A DNA stretch of 64,000 nucleotides from Burkholderiales bacterium (lineage in GTDB: Bacteria; Pseudomonadota; Gammaproteobacteria; Burkholderiales; SG8-41), in assembly GCA_019749945.1 (NCBI GenBank), contig JAIEPF010000001.1, positions 1-64,000 on the forward strand, in the 5' to 3' direction. The translations under genes and the position numbers were made by a program. Below are positions 41,260 through 49,968 of this stretch, one piece after another. How positions within the stretch are numbered: position 1 is the first letter of the stretch; each line of letters opens with the position of its first letter. The notes under the pieces are model-generated. The model made no database searches. It was not told the origin of the DNA and saw only the letters and a list, made by a program, of their open reading frames with translations.

Positions 41260-42237
41260 ATGATCTCCATCCACAGGCTGCCCCACCCGGCGGCACTGAC
41301 TGTCGCCGTGCTGGCCACACTCCTCCCCGCGCCGGCCCAGGCCCAGACCTGGCCGACACGCCCGGTGCGCCTGGTCGTCCCCTATGTGCCGGGCGGCGCC
41401 ACCGACCTGGTGTCGCGCATCGTCGCCGAACAGCTGACCCCGAAACTGGGCCAGCAGATGGTCGTCGACAACCGGCCCGGCGCCACCGGCACCATCGCCT
41501 TCACCGGAGTGGCCGAGGCGAACCCCGACGGTTACACGCTGATTACCGCCGCGGACTCTCTGACCCTGCTGCCGTCCGCCTACAAGAACCTGAAATTCGA
41601 TCCGCGCACCAGTTTTGTGCCGATCTCGCTGATGTCGACGCAACCCCTGGTGCTCGCGGTGCATGCCACGGTGCCGGCAAAAAGCGTCAAGGAATTCATC
41701 GCCCTCGCCAAGACCCGGTCGCTGTCCTTCGGCACTTCGGGCACCGGCACCTCGCAGCACCTCTCCGGCGAACTGATCAAAAACATGACGGGAATCGACA
41801 TGGTGCATATCCCGTATAAAGGCGGTGGCCAGGCGATTGTTGATCTGTCCGGCGGACAGGTGCCCGCCGCGGTGCTGGGCTCATCGACGGTCATCCCCCA
41901 GACCAAAACCGGGCGTGTGCGCATACTCGCCGTTACCTCAAAAAAACGCTCGACAGCCTTGCCCGACATCCCGACGCTAGACGAATCGGGCCTCAAGGGT
42001 TTTGATGTTTACCAGTGGACGGCGATGCTGGCGCCGGCAAAGACGCCGAAAGCGATCATCAGCCGACTGAACAAGGAAGTGACGGCCATCCTCAAGGATC
42101 CCGCGGCAAGCGACCGCCTGCGAAATGCCGGTTTTGAACCGCAGACATCGTCGCCCGAAGAGGTTGCAAAACTGATCGGCGACGGCATGGCGCGATGGGG
42201 TAAATTGATACAGGAACTCAAACTGGATATCCGCTAA
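41260..42237 (+). CDS. Bug/TctC-family periplasmic solute receptor (7 of 8)
   Basis: The 325-residue precursor has the signal A-A-L-T-V-A-V-L-A-T-L-L-P-A-P-A-Q-A and then W-P-T-R-P-V-R-L-V-V-P-Y-V-P-G-G-A-T-D-L-V-S-R, with an aromatic tryptophan in place of the usual tyrosine at the mature start. GAAAGGAAC precedes the ATG at 41260. A lipoprotein hydrolase follows 56 bases downstream on the same strand, and a TrmB regulator is divergent. Confidence 0.9.
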   Translation: MISIHRLPHPAALTVAVLATLLPAPAQAQTWPTRPVRLVVPYVPGGATDLVSRIVAEQLTPKLGQQMVVDNRPGATGTIAFTGVAEANPDGYTLITAADSLTLLPSAYKNLKFDPRTSFVPISLMSTQPLVLAVHATVPAKSVKEFIALAKTRSLSFGTSGTGTSQHLSGELIKNMTGIDMVHIPYKGGGQAIVDLSGGQVPAAVLGSSTVIPQTKTGRVRILAVTSKKRSTALPDIPTLDESGLKGFDVYQWTAMLAPAKTPKAIISRLNKEVTAILKDPAASDRLRNAGFEPQTSSPEEVAKLIGDGMARWGKLIQELKLDIR

Positions 42238-42293
42238 ATCAACCCGGACCTTCACACTGCGCCGACTGTCTACTGAACTCCGCCAAGGCCGCC

Positions 42294-43607
42294 ATGAAAA
42301 CGACGATACGATCAACTCTGTTGCTGAGCGCTGTGTTCGCCTTGCTGGCCGGCTGTGCGACCACGCCATCACACCCACCCGAGGCCGCACCGCAGGCCGC
42401 GGCCTGCCCGGATGGCGTGCCGGCCGGCGCGCGCTGCCTGCGCGGACAGGATTCAGCAAAGACCCATTACCTGATCGTGATGCCCGCCCAATGGAGCGGC
42501 GTGCTCGTCGTCCATGCCCATGGCGGGCCGGCGCTCGGCGAACCCAGGGCCTCGCGCGCCAACGAGGACATCAAGCGCTGGGCGATCACGGTGAGTCAGG
42601 GCCATGCCTGGGCGGGTTCGGTGTTTCGCCAGGGTGGTTTTGCCGTCACTACCGCGGCGGAAGACACGGACCGCGTGCGCCGCATTTTCATCGACCATGT
42701 CGCCAAACCGCGGCGCACGCTGCTGCACGGACAGTCCTGGGGGGCGATGGTCGCCACCAGGGCAGCCGAACTGTTCCCGAAATCCTGGGACGGCATGCTG
42801 CTGACCAGTGGTGTCGTCGCCGGCCCGGCCACTTACGATTTCCGGCTCGACCTGCGGGTGATCTATCAATATCTTTGCAACAACCATCCGCGACCCGATG
42901 AAACGCAATACCCGCTGTGGATGGGCCTGCCCGCCGACGGCAAACTGAACAATGCCGATCTTGCTGCGCGCGTCAACGACTGCCTCGGCGTGAACAAACC
43001 GGCCGCGCAGCGCACACCCGAACAGGCACGTCGCGTGCGCACTATCGTCGATGTCGTGCGCATTCCCGACAATGCAATCATCGGCCACCTGCAATGGGGC
43101 ACTTTTACGCTGCGCGACGTGATCAGCCGCACCGGCGCCAGCCCCTTCGGCAACGAGGGCGTAACTTATGCGGGATCGGACGACGATGCCGCCCTGAACG
43201 CCGGCGTCAGACGTTATCGCGCCGACCCCGGGGCGGCGGCCCGGTTTGCGGCCGACGTCGACCACAGCGGACGTTTCGGGATGCCGGTGCTGGCAAGCCA
43301 CGGCATCGGCGACTCGACCGTCTTCGTTGAAGGCAGTGACACCCTGCGCAGACGCATGGCGGTGGCCGGCAACGGTTCGCGCCTGGTACAAACCTTCGTC
43401 GACTCGGATCAGCACAGCTACTGGGGCGACGCGATGTACCCGCCCCTGTTTGAGGCCTTACTGAACTGGGTCGACAAGAACGAGAAACCCACGCCGGCCG
43501 GCATTGCCGCCCGTTGCCGGGCGCTGCGCGCCGCGACGCCATCGGACTGCCGGTTTGTCCCTGACTACGCCGTCAAACCCCTGGCCTCGAGGATTCCGCC
43601 GCGCTGA
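42294..43607 (+). CDS. Alpha/beta-hydrolase fold lipoprotein
   Basis: The 437-residue product has a lipoprotein signal (L-L-L-S-A-V-F-A-L-L-A-G-C). A hydrolase fold follows with H-A-H-G-G-P-A, the nucleophile elbow H-G-Q-S-W-G-A-M-V and late H-G-I-G-D-S-T-V-F and D-Q-H-S-Y-W-G, which would supply aspartate and histidine. The closest recognisable group is secreted polyester/ester hydrolases of unclear specificity. It is probably co-transcribed with the Bug receptor upstream and may release the receptor's ligand in the periplasm. Confidence 0.82.
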   Translation: MKTTIRSTLLLSAVFALLAGCATTPSHPPEAAPQAAACPDGVPAGARCLRGQDSAKTHYLIVMPAQWSGVLVVHAHGGPALGEPRASRANEDIKRWAITVSQGHAWAGSVFRQGGFAVTTAAEDTDRVRRIFIDHVAKPRRTLLHGQSWGAMVATRAAELFPKSWDGMLLTSGVVAGPATYDFRLDLRVIYQYLCNNHPRPDETQYPLWMGLPADGKLNNADLAARVNDCLGVNKPAAQRTPEQARRVRTIVDVVRIPDNAIIGHLQWGTFTLRDVISRTGASPFGNEGVTYAGSDDDAALNAGVRRYRADPGAAARFAADVDHSGRFGMPVLASHGIGDSTVFVEGSDTLRRRMAVAGNGSRLVQTFVDSDQHSYWGDAMYPPLFEALLNWVDKNEKPTPAGIAARCRALRAATPSDCRFVPDYAVKPLASRIPPR

Positions 43608-43881
43608 CCGGCATCGGGCGCATTCGCCTTTACGGCGCGCGCGCCGGCATGGCGCGCTGAAACAAACGGGTCAAGGAACATCCCGCTGATCCCCGGTCAT
43701 TGCGGAATATTCCTTGCAAATACAGGCCTGTCCGCCCATACTCCGCGCCGGCGGTTGGATGTCAGTCTACTCTTCGTGTCCGTTTGGACGATTCTCGTTC
43801 GGATGCTTCTGTCTGGTCTTCTCCACACGTCATTGATACCGCGTCCAATTTCAGACGCGGCCCATTTCCGGAGAAGCAAAC

Positions 43882-44091
43882 ATGGCCACCATCGGCACCG
43901 TAAAATTTTTTAATGCCACCAAGGGTTTCGGTTTCATTCAGCCGCAGGACCAGTCGAAGGACGTATTCGTGCACATTTCGGCCGTCGAACGCGCCGGCAT
44001 GAAAACCCTGACTGAAAACCAGCAGGTGTCTTTCGACATCGAAAAGGGCCAGGACGGCCGCTCATCCGCCATCAACCTGGCAGCCGTTTGA
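43882..44091 (+). CDS. Cold-shock (CspA-family) RNA-binding protein
   Basis: The 69-residue single-OB protein starts [18 protein letters not shown] and has D-V-F-V-H-I-S, the RNP1 and RNP2 motifs. It acts as an RNA chaperone. A gene-free leader of about 270 bases (43608-43881) precedes it, as is common for cold-shock genes. Inside that leader I see no promoter strong enough to name. Confidence 0.93.
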   Translation: MATIGTVKFFNATKGFGFIQPQDQSKDVFVHISAVERAGMKTLTENQQVSFDIEKGQDGRSSAINLAAV

Positions 44092-44109
44092 TCATTTGCT
44101 CACCCGCCG

Positions 44110-44131
44110 GCGCGACGCTTTTGCGTCGCGC
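44110..44131 (+). other. Hairpin between the cold-shock and infA genes
   Basis: GCGCGACGC-tttt-GCGTCGCGC is a perfect 9-base stem with a tetraloop. No T run follows, so it may limit rather than stop readthrough into infA. Confidence 0.5.
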
Positions 44132-44163
44132 TGATTGACTCACCCTCTACAGGAAATTTGCCA

Positions 44164-44436
44164 ATGTCCAAAGAAGATATGGTCGAATACGAGGGCGTCA
44201 TCGACGAGGTGCTGCCCAACACGATGTTCCGCGTCAAGCTGGAGAACGGGCACGCCATCACCGCCTACGCATCGGGAAAAATCCGCAAACATCGCATCCG
44301 CATCCTCGCCGGCGACAAGGTCACCATCGAGATTTCGCCCTACGATCTCAACAAGGGCCGCATCAGCTTCCGCCACAAGGATGAACGCGCCGGTCCGCCG
44401 CCAGGTGCGCGTCCGGCTTTCATCAAACGGCGTTAA
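44164..44436 (+). CDS. infA: Translation initiation factor IF-1 with C-terminal extension
   Basis: The 90-residue protein contains the S1/OB domain [26 protein letters not shown] and [24 protein letters not shown]. About 18 residues beyond the usual end add [18 protein letters not shown]. Betaproteobacteria often have a second IF-1 of this longer kind near a cold-shock gene. IF-1 occupies the ribosomal A site during initiation. The ATG at 44164 is preferred over a TTG six bases earlier. Confidence 0.93.
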   Translation: MSKEDMVEYEGVIDEVLPNTMFRVKLENGHAITAYASGKIRKHRIRILAGDKVTIEISPYDLNKGRISFRHKDERAGPPPGARPAFIKRR

Positions 44437-44441
44437 TCACC

Positions 44442-44467
44442 ACGGCCCTGTTCAGGGCCGTTTTTTT
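44442..44467 (+). terminator. Rho-independent terminator of infA
   Basis: ACGGCCCTG-tt-CAGGGCCGT forms a 9-base stem followed by seven T residues. It overlaps the last codons of the convergent lrp gene (stop at 44452). Confidence 0.9.
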
Positions 44468-44979
44468 CGTGACGTCGTTACCGCCGGAACTGCACCCGGC
44501 AAGGGCAAGGCCGTCTTGTATTTGACCTGCTTCAGCGCAAAGCTCGATTTCAGGTTGCCGACGCCGGGTATCTTCGCCAGAAAATCGACGATGAAACGCT
44601 CCAGCGCCTGCACGTCGGCGACCATCACCCGCAGCATGTAGTCCGAGTCGCCGGTCATCAGGTAACACTCCATGACCTCGGGCCGTTCGGCTATCGCGCG
44701 CTCAAAAAGCTCCAGCGCCTTTTCCACCTGCCGCTCCAGCCGCACCTGGATGAACACCGACACCGTCAGCCCCAGGGCCAGCGCGTCGAGCAGCGTCACA
44801 TAACGGCTGATCAGCCCACCTTCTTCCAGCCGCCGCACACGCGCCAGGCAGGGTGAGGGCGACAGGTTCACCGCACGCGCCAGTTCGACGTTGGACAGCC
44901 GCGCGTCCTGCTGCAGCCGGGCAAGGATTTTCCAGTCTGTCGCGTCGAGACTAATTGAACTATGCTGCGTTTTTGGCAT
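44452..44979 (-). CDS. Lrp/AsnC-family transcriptional regulator
   Basis: The 175-residue protein has the Lrp HTH ([37 protein letters not shown]) and the RAM domain ([17 protein letters not shown]). It is divergent from the aceE-type gene, and an AATAAGC/GCTTATT palindrome lies between them. Position suggests it controls the 2-oxoacid dehydrogenase E1, as MdeR does in some pseudomonads. Confidence 0.9.
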   Translation of the reverse strand: MPKTQHSSISLDATDWKILARLQQDARLSNVELARAVNLSPSPCLARVRRLEEGGLISRYVTLLDALALGLTVSVFIQVRLERQVEKALELFERAIAERPEVMECYLMTGDSDYMLRVMVADVQALERFIVDFLAKIPGVGNLKSSFALKQVKYKTALPLPGAVPAVTTSRKKRP

Positions 44980-44998
44980 TTTATGCCTTAAATTGTTT

Positions 44999-45022
44999 AA
45001 TAAGCGGCATTATATGCTTATT
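44999..45022. promoter_or_regulatory. Candidate Lrp operator between lrp and aceE
   Basis: AATAAGC (44999-45005) and GCTTATT (45016-45022) are perfect 7-base arms around a 10-base AT-rich centre, 20 bases from the lrp start. The geometry fits Lrp-type dimers. Assignment is by position. Confidence 0.5.
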
Positions 45023-45116
45023 TAATCCATAAAAACAATAAGATACGAAACCCTGTTCCACCGCCTTCCACGTAACATCCGGGCATGCGTGCGAGCCCGC
45101 GCGCGGAGGAAGCCCG

Positions 45117-47810
45117 ATGACCGATTTATCCGCTAATTTGTCCGAATTGGCTGCCGCGTTCTGGCGCGTGATGCCCGCCGATCCCGATCCGGTCGAAACC
45201 CGCGAATGGCTGGACGCCTTCAATTCGCTGATCGAATCCGGCGGCCGCGAACGTGCGACCTACCTGCTGCGCAAGCTGCTCGATGAAGCGCGCGCAAAAC
45301 GGGTGCCGATGCCGCCGGTGCTGAACACCCCCTACTGCAACTCCATCGATCTCGCCGAGCAGCCGCAGTTTCCCGGCAACCTCGAGATTGAGGCCCGAGT
45401 GTCAGCCCTGGTGCGCTGGAATGCACTCGCGATGGTGGTGCGCGCCAACCGTGGCAGCGCCGAACTCGGCGGACATATCGCGACCTATGCCTCGATCGCC
45501 GATCTGTTCGAAGTCGGCTTCAATCATTTTTTCCGCGCCGGACAAAACGGCGACGCGGTATTTTTCCAGCCCCATGCATCGCCCGGCATCTACGCCCGCG
45601 CCTGGCTCGAAGGCCGGCTCACTGAAGACCAACTCAACAACTACCGCCGTGAAACCGGCGGGCCGGGGACGGGACTGTCATCGTACTGCCATCCCTACCT
45701 GATGCCGGATTTCTGGCAGTTTCCCAATGCCTCGATGGGCCTCGGCCCGGTCAATGCGATCTACCAGGCGCGTTTCATGCGCTACCTCGAACACCGCGGC
45801 ATCCAGAAAACGGCGGGGCGCAAGGTCTGGGCCTTCATCGGCGACGGCGAGATGGACGAACCGGAATCCCTCGCCGGACTTTCGCTGGCGGCGCGCGAAG
45901 GCCTCGACAATCTGATCTTTGTCGTCAACTGCAATCTGCAGCGCCTCGACGGCCCGGTGCGCGGCAACGGTTCGCTGATCCAGGAACTCGAGGGATTGTT
46001 TTCCGGCGCCGGCTGGCATGTGACGAAATTGCTGTGGGGCTCGGAATGGGATCCGCTGTTCGCGCGCGACACCGAGCACGTGATCCTCAAACGCCTGCAT
46101 GAAACCGTCGACGGCGAATTCCAGAAATACGCCGCCACCGATGGCCGCTTCAACCGCGAGCACTTTTTCAACAAGGATCCGGAACTGCAGGCGCTGGTGT
46201 CGCATCTGTCCGACGACGACATCGACCGTCTGCGCCGCGGCGGCCACGACCCGGTAAAAATCCACGCCGCCTATCAGTCGGCGATCAACCACCGCGGCCG
46301 GCCGACGGTGATCCTGGCGCAGACCAAGAAGGGTTACGGCATGGGCCACTGGGGCCAGGGCAAGATGGGTGCGCACCAGCAAAAAAAGATGGAAGACGAT
46401 GCGCTGCTCGCCTTCCGCGACCGCTTCGCGCTGCCGATCCCCGATGCCGACGTCAAGGCGCTGAAATTCTGGAAGCCCGCCGATGACAGCCCGGAGATGC
46501 GTTATCTGCACGCGCGCCGTGCGGCACTCGGCGGTTACCTGCCGGCGCGGGTGACCACTGCGCCGAAACTCGCGGTGCCGGCACCTGAAGCCTATGCCCG
46601 CATTACCGAAGGTTCGAGCGGACGCGAAGAATCGACGACCATGAGTTTTGTCAAAATGCTGGCGCAGATGCTGAAGGATCCCGCCATCGGCAAACACATC
46701 GTGCCCATCGTCGCCGACGAGGCGCGCACCTTCGGCATGCAGTCGCTGTTCCGCCAGGTGGCGATTTATTCGCCCTTCGGCCAGCTTTATGAACCGGAAG
46801 ACCGCGACGAGCTGCTCTATTACAAGGAAGCGCAGGACGGGCAGATTCTCGAGGAAGGCATCAACGAAGCCGGCGCGATGTCGTCATGGATCGCTGCGGC
46901 CACCAGCTACAGCGTGCACGGCACGCCGATGCTGCCCTTCTATATTTTTTATTCGATGTTCGGCTTCCAGCGCGTCGGCGACCTGATCTGGCAGGCGGGG
47001 GACTGCCGTTCGCGCGGCTTCCTGATCGGCGCCACCGCCGGCCGCACCACTTTGTCCGGCGAAGGCCTGCAGCACCAGGACGGCTCATCTCACCTCATCG
47101 CCTCCACAGTGCCCAACTGCCGCGCCTGGGATCCGGCCTACGGTTATGAACTGGCCACCATCATCCAGGACGGCGCGCGGCGCATGCTGGATGCACAGGA
47201 GGATGTTTTTTATTACATCACCGTGATGAACGAAAACTATGTGCAGCCGGCGATGCCCGTGGATGCACGCGATGGCATTCTCAAGGGCATGTACCTGCTG
47301 CAGTGGAAACCGGATGCGACCGTGCAATTGCTGGGCAGCGGCACCATCCTGCGCGAATCGATTGCCGCCGCCGAACTGCTGAAAAACGATTTCAACATTG
47401 CCGCCAATGTGTGGAGCGTCACCAGCTGGAGCGAACTGCGCCGCGACGGCATGGCCTGCTCGCGACACAACCGCCTCAATCCGGCCGCAGCGCCGCGCGT
47501 ATCCCACGTCGAAGGTTTACTTGCCCAACACACCGGGCCGGTGATTGCCGCATCCGACCATGTCAGCGCCGTGCCCGACCTGATCCGCGCCTGGGTGCCA
47601 CAGCGTTATGTCGCGCTGGGCACCGACGGTTACGGCCGCAGCGACAGCCGCGAGAACCTGCGGCGTTTTTTTGAAATGGACCGTCACCATATTGCGGTTG
47701 CGGCGCTGGCTGCGCTGGCGGATGACGGCGCCATCAGCCGCGATATTGTGGCGACAGCGGTAACCCGCTACGGGATTAACGCGAGCAGCGCGGCGCCGTG
47801 GCAATCCTGA
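45117..47810 (+). CDS. aceE: Homodimeric 2-oxoacid dehydrogenase E1 (AceE-type)
   Basis: The 897-residue protein has the AceE N-terminus and the thiamine diphosphate motif G-D-G (242-244) to N-C-N (271-273). It also has conserved H-I-A-T-Y-A-S, E-S-T-T-M-S-F and E-G-I-N-E-A-G-A-M-S-S-W blocks. No aceF or lpd follows, and the divergent regulator is Lrp-type, like the mdeR-mdeAB arrangement in which MdeB acts on 2-oxobutyrate. It may therefore be a pyruvate dehydrogenase E1 paralog with a 2-oxobutyrate-like role. GGAGGAAG precedes the ATG. Confidence 0.9.
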   Translation: MTDLSANLSELAAAFWRVMPADPDPVETREWLDAFNSLIESGGRERATYLLRKLLDEARAKRVPMPPVLNTPYCNSIDLAEQPQFPGNLEIEARVSALVRWNALAMVVRANRGSAELGGHIATYASIADLFEVGFNHFFRAGQNGDAVFFQPHASPGIYARAWLEGRLTEDQLNNYRRETGGPGTGLSSYCHPYLMPDFWQFPNASMGLGPVNAIYQARFMRYLEHRGIQKTAGRKVWAFIGDGEMDEPESLAGLSLAAREGLDNLIFVVNCNLQRLDGPVRGNGSLIQELEGLFSGAGWHVTKLLWGSEWDPLFARDTEHVILKRLHETVDGEFQKYAATDGRFNREHFFNKDPELQALVSHLSDDDIDRLRRGGHDPVKIHAAYQSAINHRGRPTVILAQTKKGYGMGHWGQGKMGAHQQKKMEDDALLAFRDRFALPIPDADVKALKFWKPADDSPEMRYLHARRAALGGYLPARVTTAPKLAVPAPEAYARITEGSSGREESTTMSFVKMLAQMLKDPAIGKHIVPIVADEARTFGMQSLFRQVAIYSPFGQLYEPEDRDELLYYKEAQDGQILEEGINEAGAMSSWIAAATSYSVHGTPMLPFYIFYSMFGFQRVGDLIWQAGDCRSRGFLIGATAGRTTLSGEGLQHQDGSSHLIASTVPNCRAWDPAYGYELATIIQDGARRMLDAQEDVFYYITVMNENYVQPAMPVDARDGILKGMYLLQWKPDATVQLLGSGTILRESIAAAELLKNDFNIAANVWSVTSWSELRRDGMACSRHNRLNPAAAPRVSHVEGLLAQHTGPVIAASDHVSAVPDLIRAWVPQRYVALGTDGYGRSDSRENLRRFFEMDRHHIAVAALAALADDGAISRDIVATAVTRYGINASSAAPWQS

Positions 47811-47823
47811 AACAGTAAAAAAA

Positions 47824-48531
47824 TCAGGCGCGACGCCGGCGCGACGCGGGTTTCGCCGCCTTGCCGCGCGGCGTTTTGTGCGCGCGGCGGGCCGGTTTCA
47901 GCGCCGTTCGCGGCGGCGCATGCAGGATGCCGTCGAGAAACACGTCGATGACCCGGCCGGCGTCACTTTCCGGCGGCATGGTTTCGGGATCCATCGCCCA
48001 GTTGCTGATCAGGCCGTCGACCAATGCATGCAGGCCCAGCGCCGCCCGGTGCACATCAAGGCCAGGCGGGAGTTGCCCAAGCTTCTGCGCCTGCTTCAGT
48101 CCCTGCTCCAGCCGTGACAGGCAGCCCGCCTGCATTTCGCTGAAACGTTTCCGCACCGGTTCCATTTCGTCGACGTATTCGCACTTGTGGAACACGATGT
48201 GAAATACCCGCCGCGCCTGCACGTCCCCGGAAGTGCGCTGCAGGATGCCGGTGAGCATCGCGCGCACGCCGGCCAGGGGATCGGCTTCCAGCGCAGGATT
48301 GATCCGGCACGGCGCATCCTCCATCGGCATGGTCACGCGCGCCACCATTTCGCAGAACAGGTCGGCCTTGTCCTTGAAGTGCCAGTAGATCGCGCCGCGC
48401 GTCACCGATGCCGCCTCGGCAATATCGGCGAGCGAGGTGCGTGACACGCCGCGTTCGCTGAATACCCGCTCCGCCGCGTCAAGAATCTGGTTGCGGGTTT
48501 CCACCGCTTCATCTTTGGTGCGTCTGGCCAC
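47824..48531 (-). CDS. TetR-family repressor of RND efflux (AcrR/TtgR-like)
   Basis: The 235-residue protein begins V-A-R-R-T-K-D-E-A-V-E-T-R-N-Q-I-L-D-A-A-E-R-V-F and has the HTH S-L-A-D-I-A-E-A-A-S-V-T-R-G-A-I-Y-W-H-F-K-D-K-A-D-L-F. This is very close to AcrR-type repressors. The GTG at 48531 directly after GGAGG is preferred over the longer frame to 48660. A near-canonical AcrR operator lies in the divergent gap. It should repress the efflux genes until it binds a pump substrate. Confidence 0.92.
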   Translation of the reverse strand: MARRTKDEAVETRNQILDAAERVFSERGVSRTSLADIAEAASVTRGAIYWHFKDKADLFCEMVARVTMPMEDAPCRINPALEADPLAGVRAMLTGILQRTSGDVQARRVFHIVFHKCEYVDEMEPVRKRFSEMQAGCLSRLEQGLKQAQKLGQLPPGLDVHRAALGLHALVDGLISNWAMDPETMPPESDAGRVIDVFLDGILHAPPRTALKPARRAHKTPRGKAAKPASRRRRA

Positions 48532-48612
48532 GATCCTCCAATAACACCCGCAGGTAAATCTTTGCCTGCCGGTGCTTTCCGGCCCATGCCGGGTGTTGTC
48601 ATAAAACCGCAC

Positions 48613-48640
48613 TTTACATACATTCATGGTTGTATGTAAA
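48613..48640. promoter_or_regulatory. AcrR-type operator of the RND efflux locus
   Basis: TTTACATACA (48613-48622) and TGTATGTAAA (48631-48640) are perfect 10-base arms around an 8-base centre. The layout and the TACATACA/TGTATGTA arms match the operator of E. coli AcrR. TTTACA and TAAACT inside it could form overlapping divergent promoters with 18-base spacing. Confidence 0.8.
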
Positions 48641-48669
48641 CTACGTTCGTATCCGTACACATGCCGCCG

Positions 48670-48713
48670 GCCCGTCCCGAAGGAAGTCCCCTTGGGGGCC
48701 CCGCCCGGCCACT
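48670..48713. repeat. CCCGAAGGAAGTCCCC dispersed repeat in the acrA leader
   Basis: CCCGTCCCGAAGGAAGTCCCC followed by TTGGGGGCC is another copy of the GCGAAGCAAGTCCTC repeat core. It lies in the leader of the adaptor gene, just before its ATG at 48729. Confidence 0.55.
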
Positions 48714-48728
48714 TCAGGGAACAACAAC

Positions 48729-49949
48729 ATGATCGTCCATCGCCCCTCCCGTTTGCGTCCTGCGCTGCGCCGTGCGGCCGCTGCGGCCTCGCTGTTGCTG
48801 ATCGCAGCCTGCGGACCGGCCGGTGGCCCGCCCGCTTTTCCGCCCGCCCCCGTCTCCGTCATCACCACCGAGGCGCGCGATGTGCCGCTCACACTGGAGT
48901 ACACCGCGCAGACCGCGGGTTACCGCGAAGTTGAAGTCCGCGCCCGGGTCAGCGGCATCCTGCTCAAACGCAATTACCGCGAAGGCGGCACGGTGCGCCA
49001 GGGTGAATCGCTGTTCAGCATCGACCCCGCGCCCTTCCAGCTCGCCCAGGCCCGCGCCCAGGCCGACCTTGGCGTCGCCGAGGCCCAGCTGCAGCAGGCG
49101 CAGCGCGAGCTGGCGCGGCTGAAACCGGTGTATGAAGCCAAAGCGGTCAGCCAGAAAGAACTGGATGACGCCACTTCCAGTGAACGTATCGCCGCAGCCC
49201 AGGTTGAAAGCGTGCGGGCGCGGCTGAACGAAGCCAAACTCAATCTGGAATGGACCCGCGTCGAATCGCCCATCACCGGTGTTGCCAGCCGTGCCGCGGT
49301 ATCCGAGGGCACGCTGGTGTCCGGTCCCGGCGTACTGCTGACGACAGTCACCCAGACCGATCCGATGTACGTGATTTTCGGCGTCTCCGATCGCGACCAC
49401 CTGGCACTGCGGCGCGACGTCGAGACCGGCCGCGTCAAGCTGCCTGCCGACGGCAAACTCAAGGCCACGCTGAAGCTCGGCGACGGTCAGGTCTATGCGC
49501 GCGGCGGTGCGGTCAATTTCAGTGATGTACGGGTCAACACCCAGACCGGCACCAGCGAATCGCGCGCCGAGTTTCCCAATCCCGCCAACCAGCTGCGCGC
49601 AGGAGAGTTCGTGCGCATCGCGCTCTCCGGCGCCACGCGGCCGGCGGCCATTGTCATCCCGCAGCGCGCGGTGCTCGAGGGACCGACCGGAAAATTCGTC
49701 TATGTGGTCAATGCCGAATCCAAAGCCGAACCGCGCCCCGTGGAAGTCGGCGCCTGGGTTACCGACGGCTGGGTGATCAACAGCGGCCTCAAACCCGGCG
49801 AGCGCGTGATCGTCGATGGCGTGCTGAAAATCGGCCCCGGCGCGCCGGTCAACGTGACCGAACCTGCGGCAGCGGCGACGAACGGCAAGAAACCGGCAGA
49901 CGACCAGTCCAAAGAAAAACCCGCGGCCAAGCCGGCCGTGAAATCCTGA
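48729..49949 (+). CDS. RND efflux periplasmic adaptor (MexA/AcrA-like lipoprotein)
   Basis: The 406-residue product has a lipoprotein signal (A-A-S-L-L-L-I-A-A-C). The lipoyl/barrel pattern R-A-R-V-S-G-I-L-L-K-R-N-Y-R-E-G-G-T-V-R-Q-G-E-S-L-F follows, then a coiled-coil hairpin and a Q-R-A-V-L-E-G-P-T-G-K-F-V-Y membrane-proximal domain. The frame is open from 48630 across the operator and repeat; the ATG at 48729 is consistent with the signal peptide. It links the pump to the outer-membrane channel. Confidence 0.93.
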   Translation: MIVHRPSRLRPALRRAAAAASLLLIAACGPAGGPPAFPPAPVSVITTEARDVPLTLEYTAQTAGYREVEVRARVSGILLKRNYREGGTVRQGESLFSIDPAPFQLAQARAQADLGVAEAQLQQAQRELARLKPVYEAKAVSQKELDDATSSERIAAAQVESVRARLNEAKLNLEWTRVESPITGVASRAAVSEGTLVSGPGVLLTTVTQTDPMYVIFGVSDRDHLALRRDVETGRVKLPADGKLKATLKLGDGQVYARGGAVNFSDVRVNTQTGTSESRAEFPNPANQLRAGEFVRIALSGATRPAAIVIPQRAVLEGPTGKFVYVVNAESKAEPRPVEVGAWVTDGWVINSGLKPGERVIVDGVLKIGPGAPVNVTEPAAAATNGKKPADDQSKEKPAAKPAVKS

Positions 49950-49968
49950 ATCGGACGGACCGCCAACC

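Noticed and set aside
45678..46697. 339-residue open frame on the minus strand
   Set aside because: It lies wholly antisense inside the conserved aceE-type gene.
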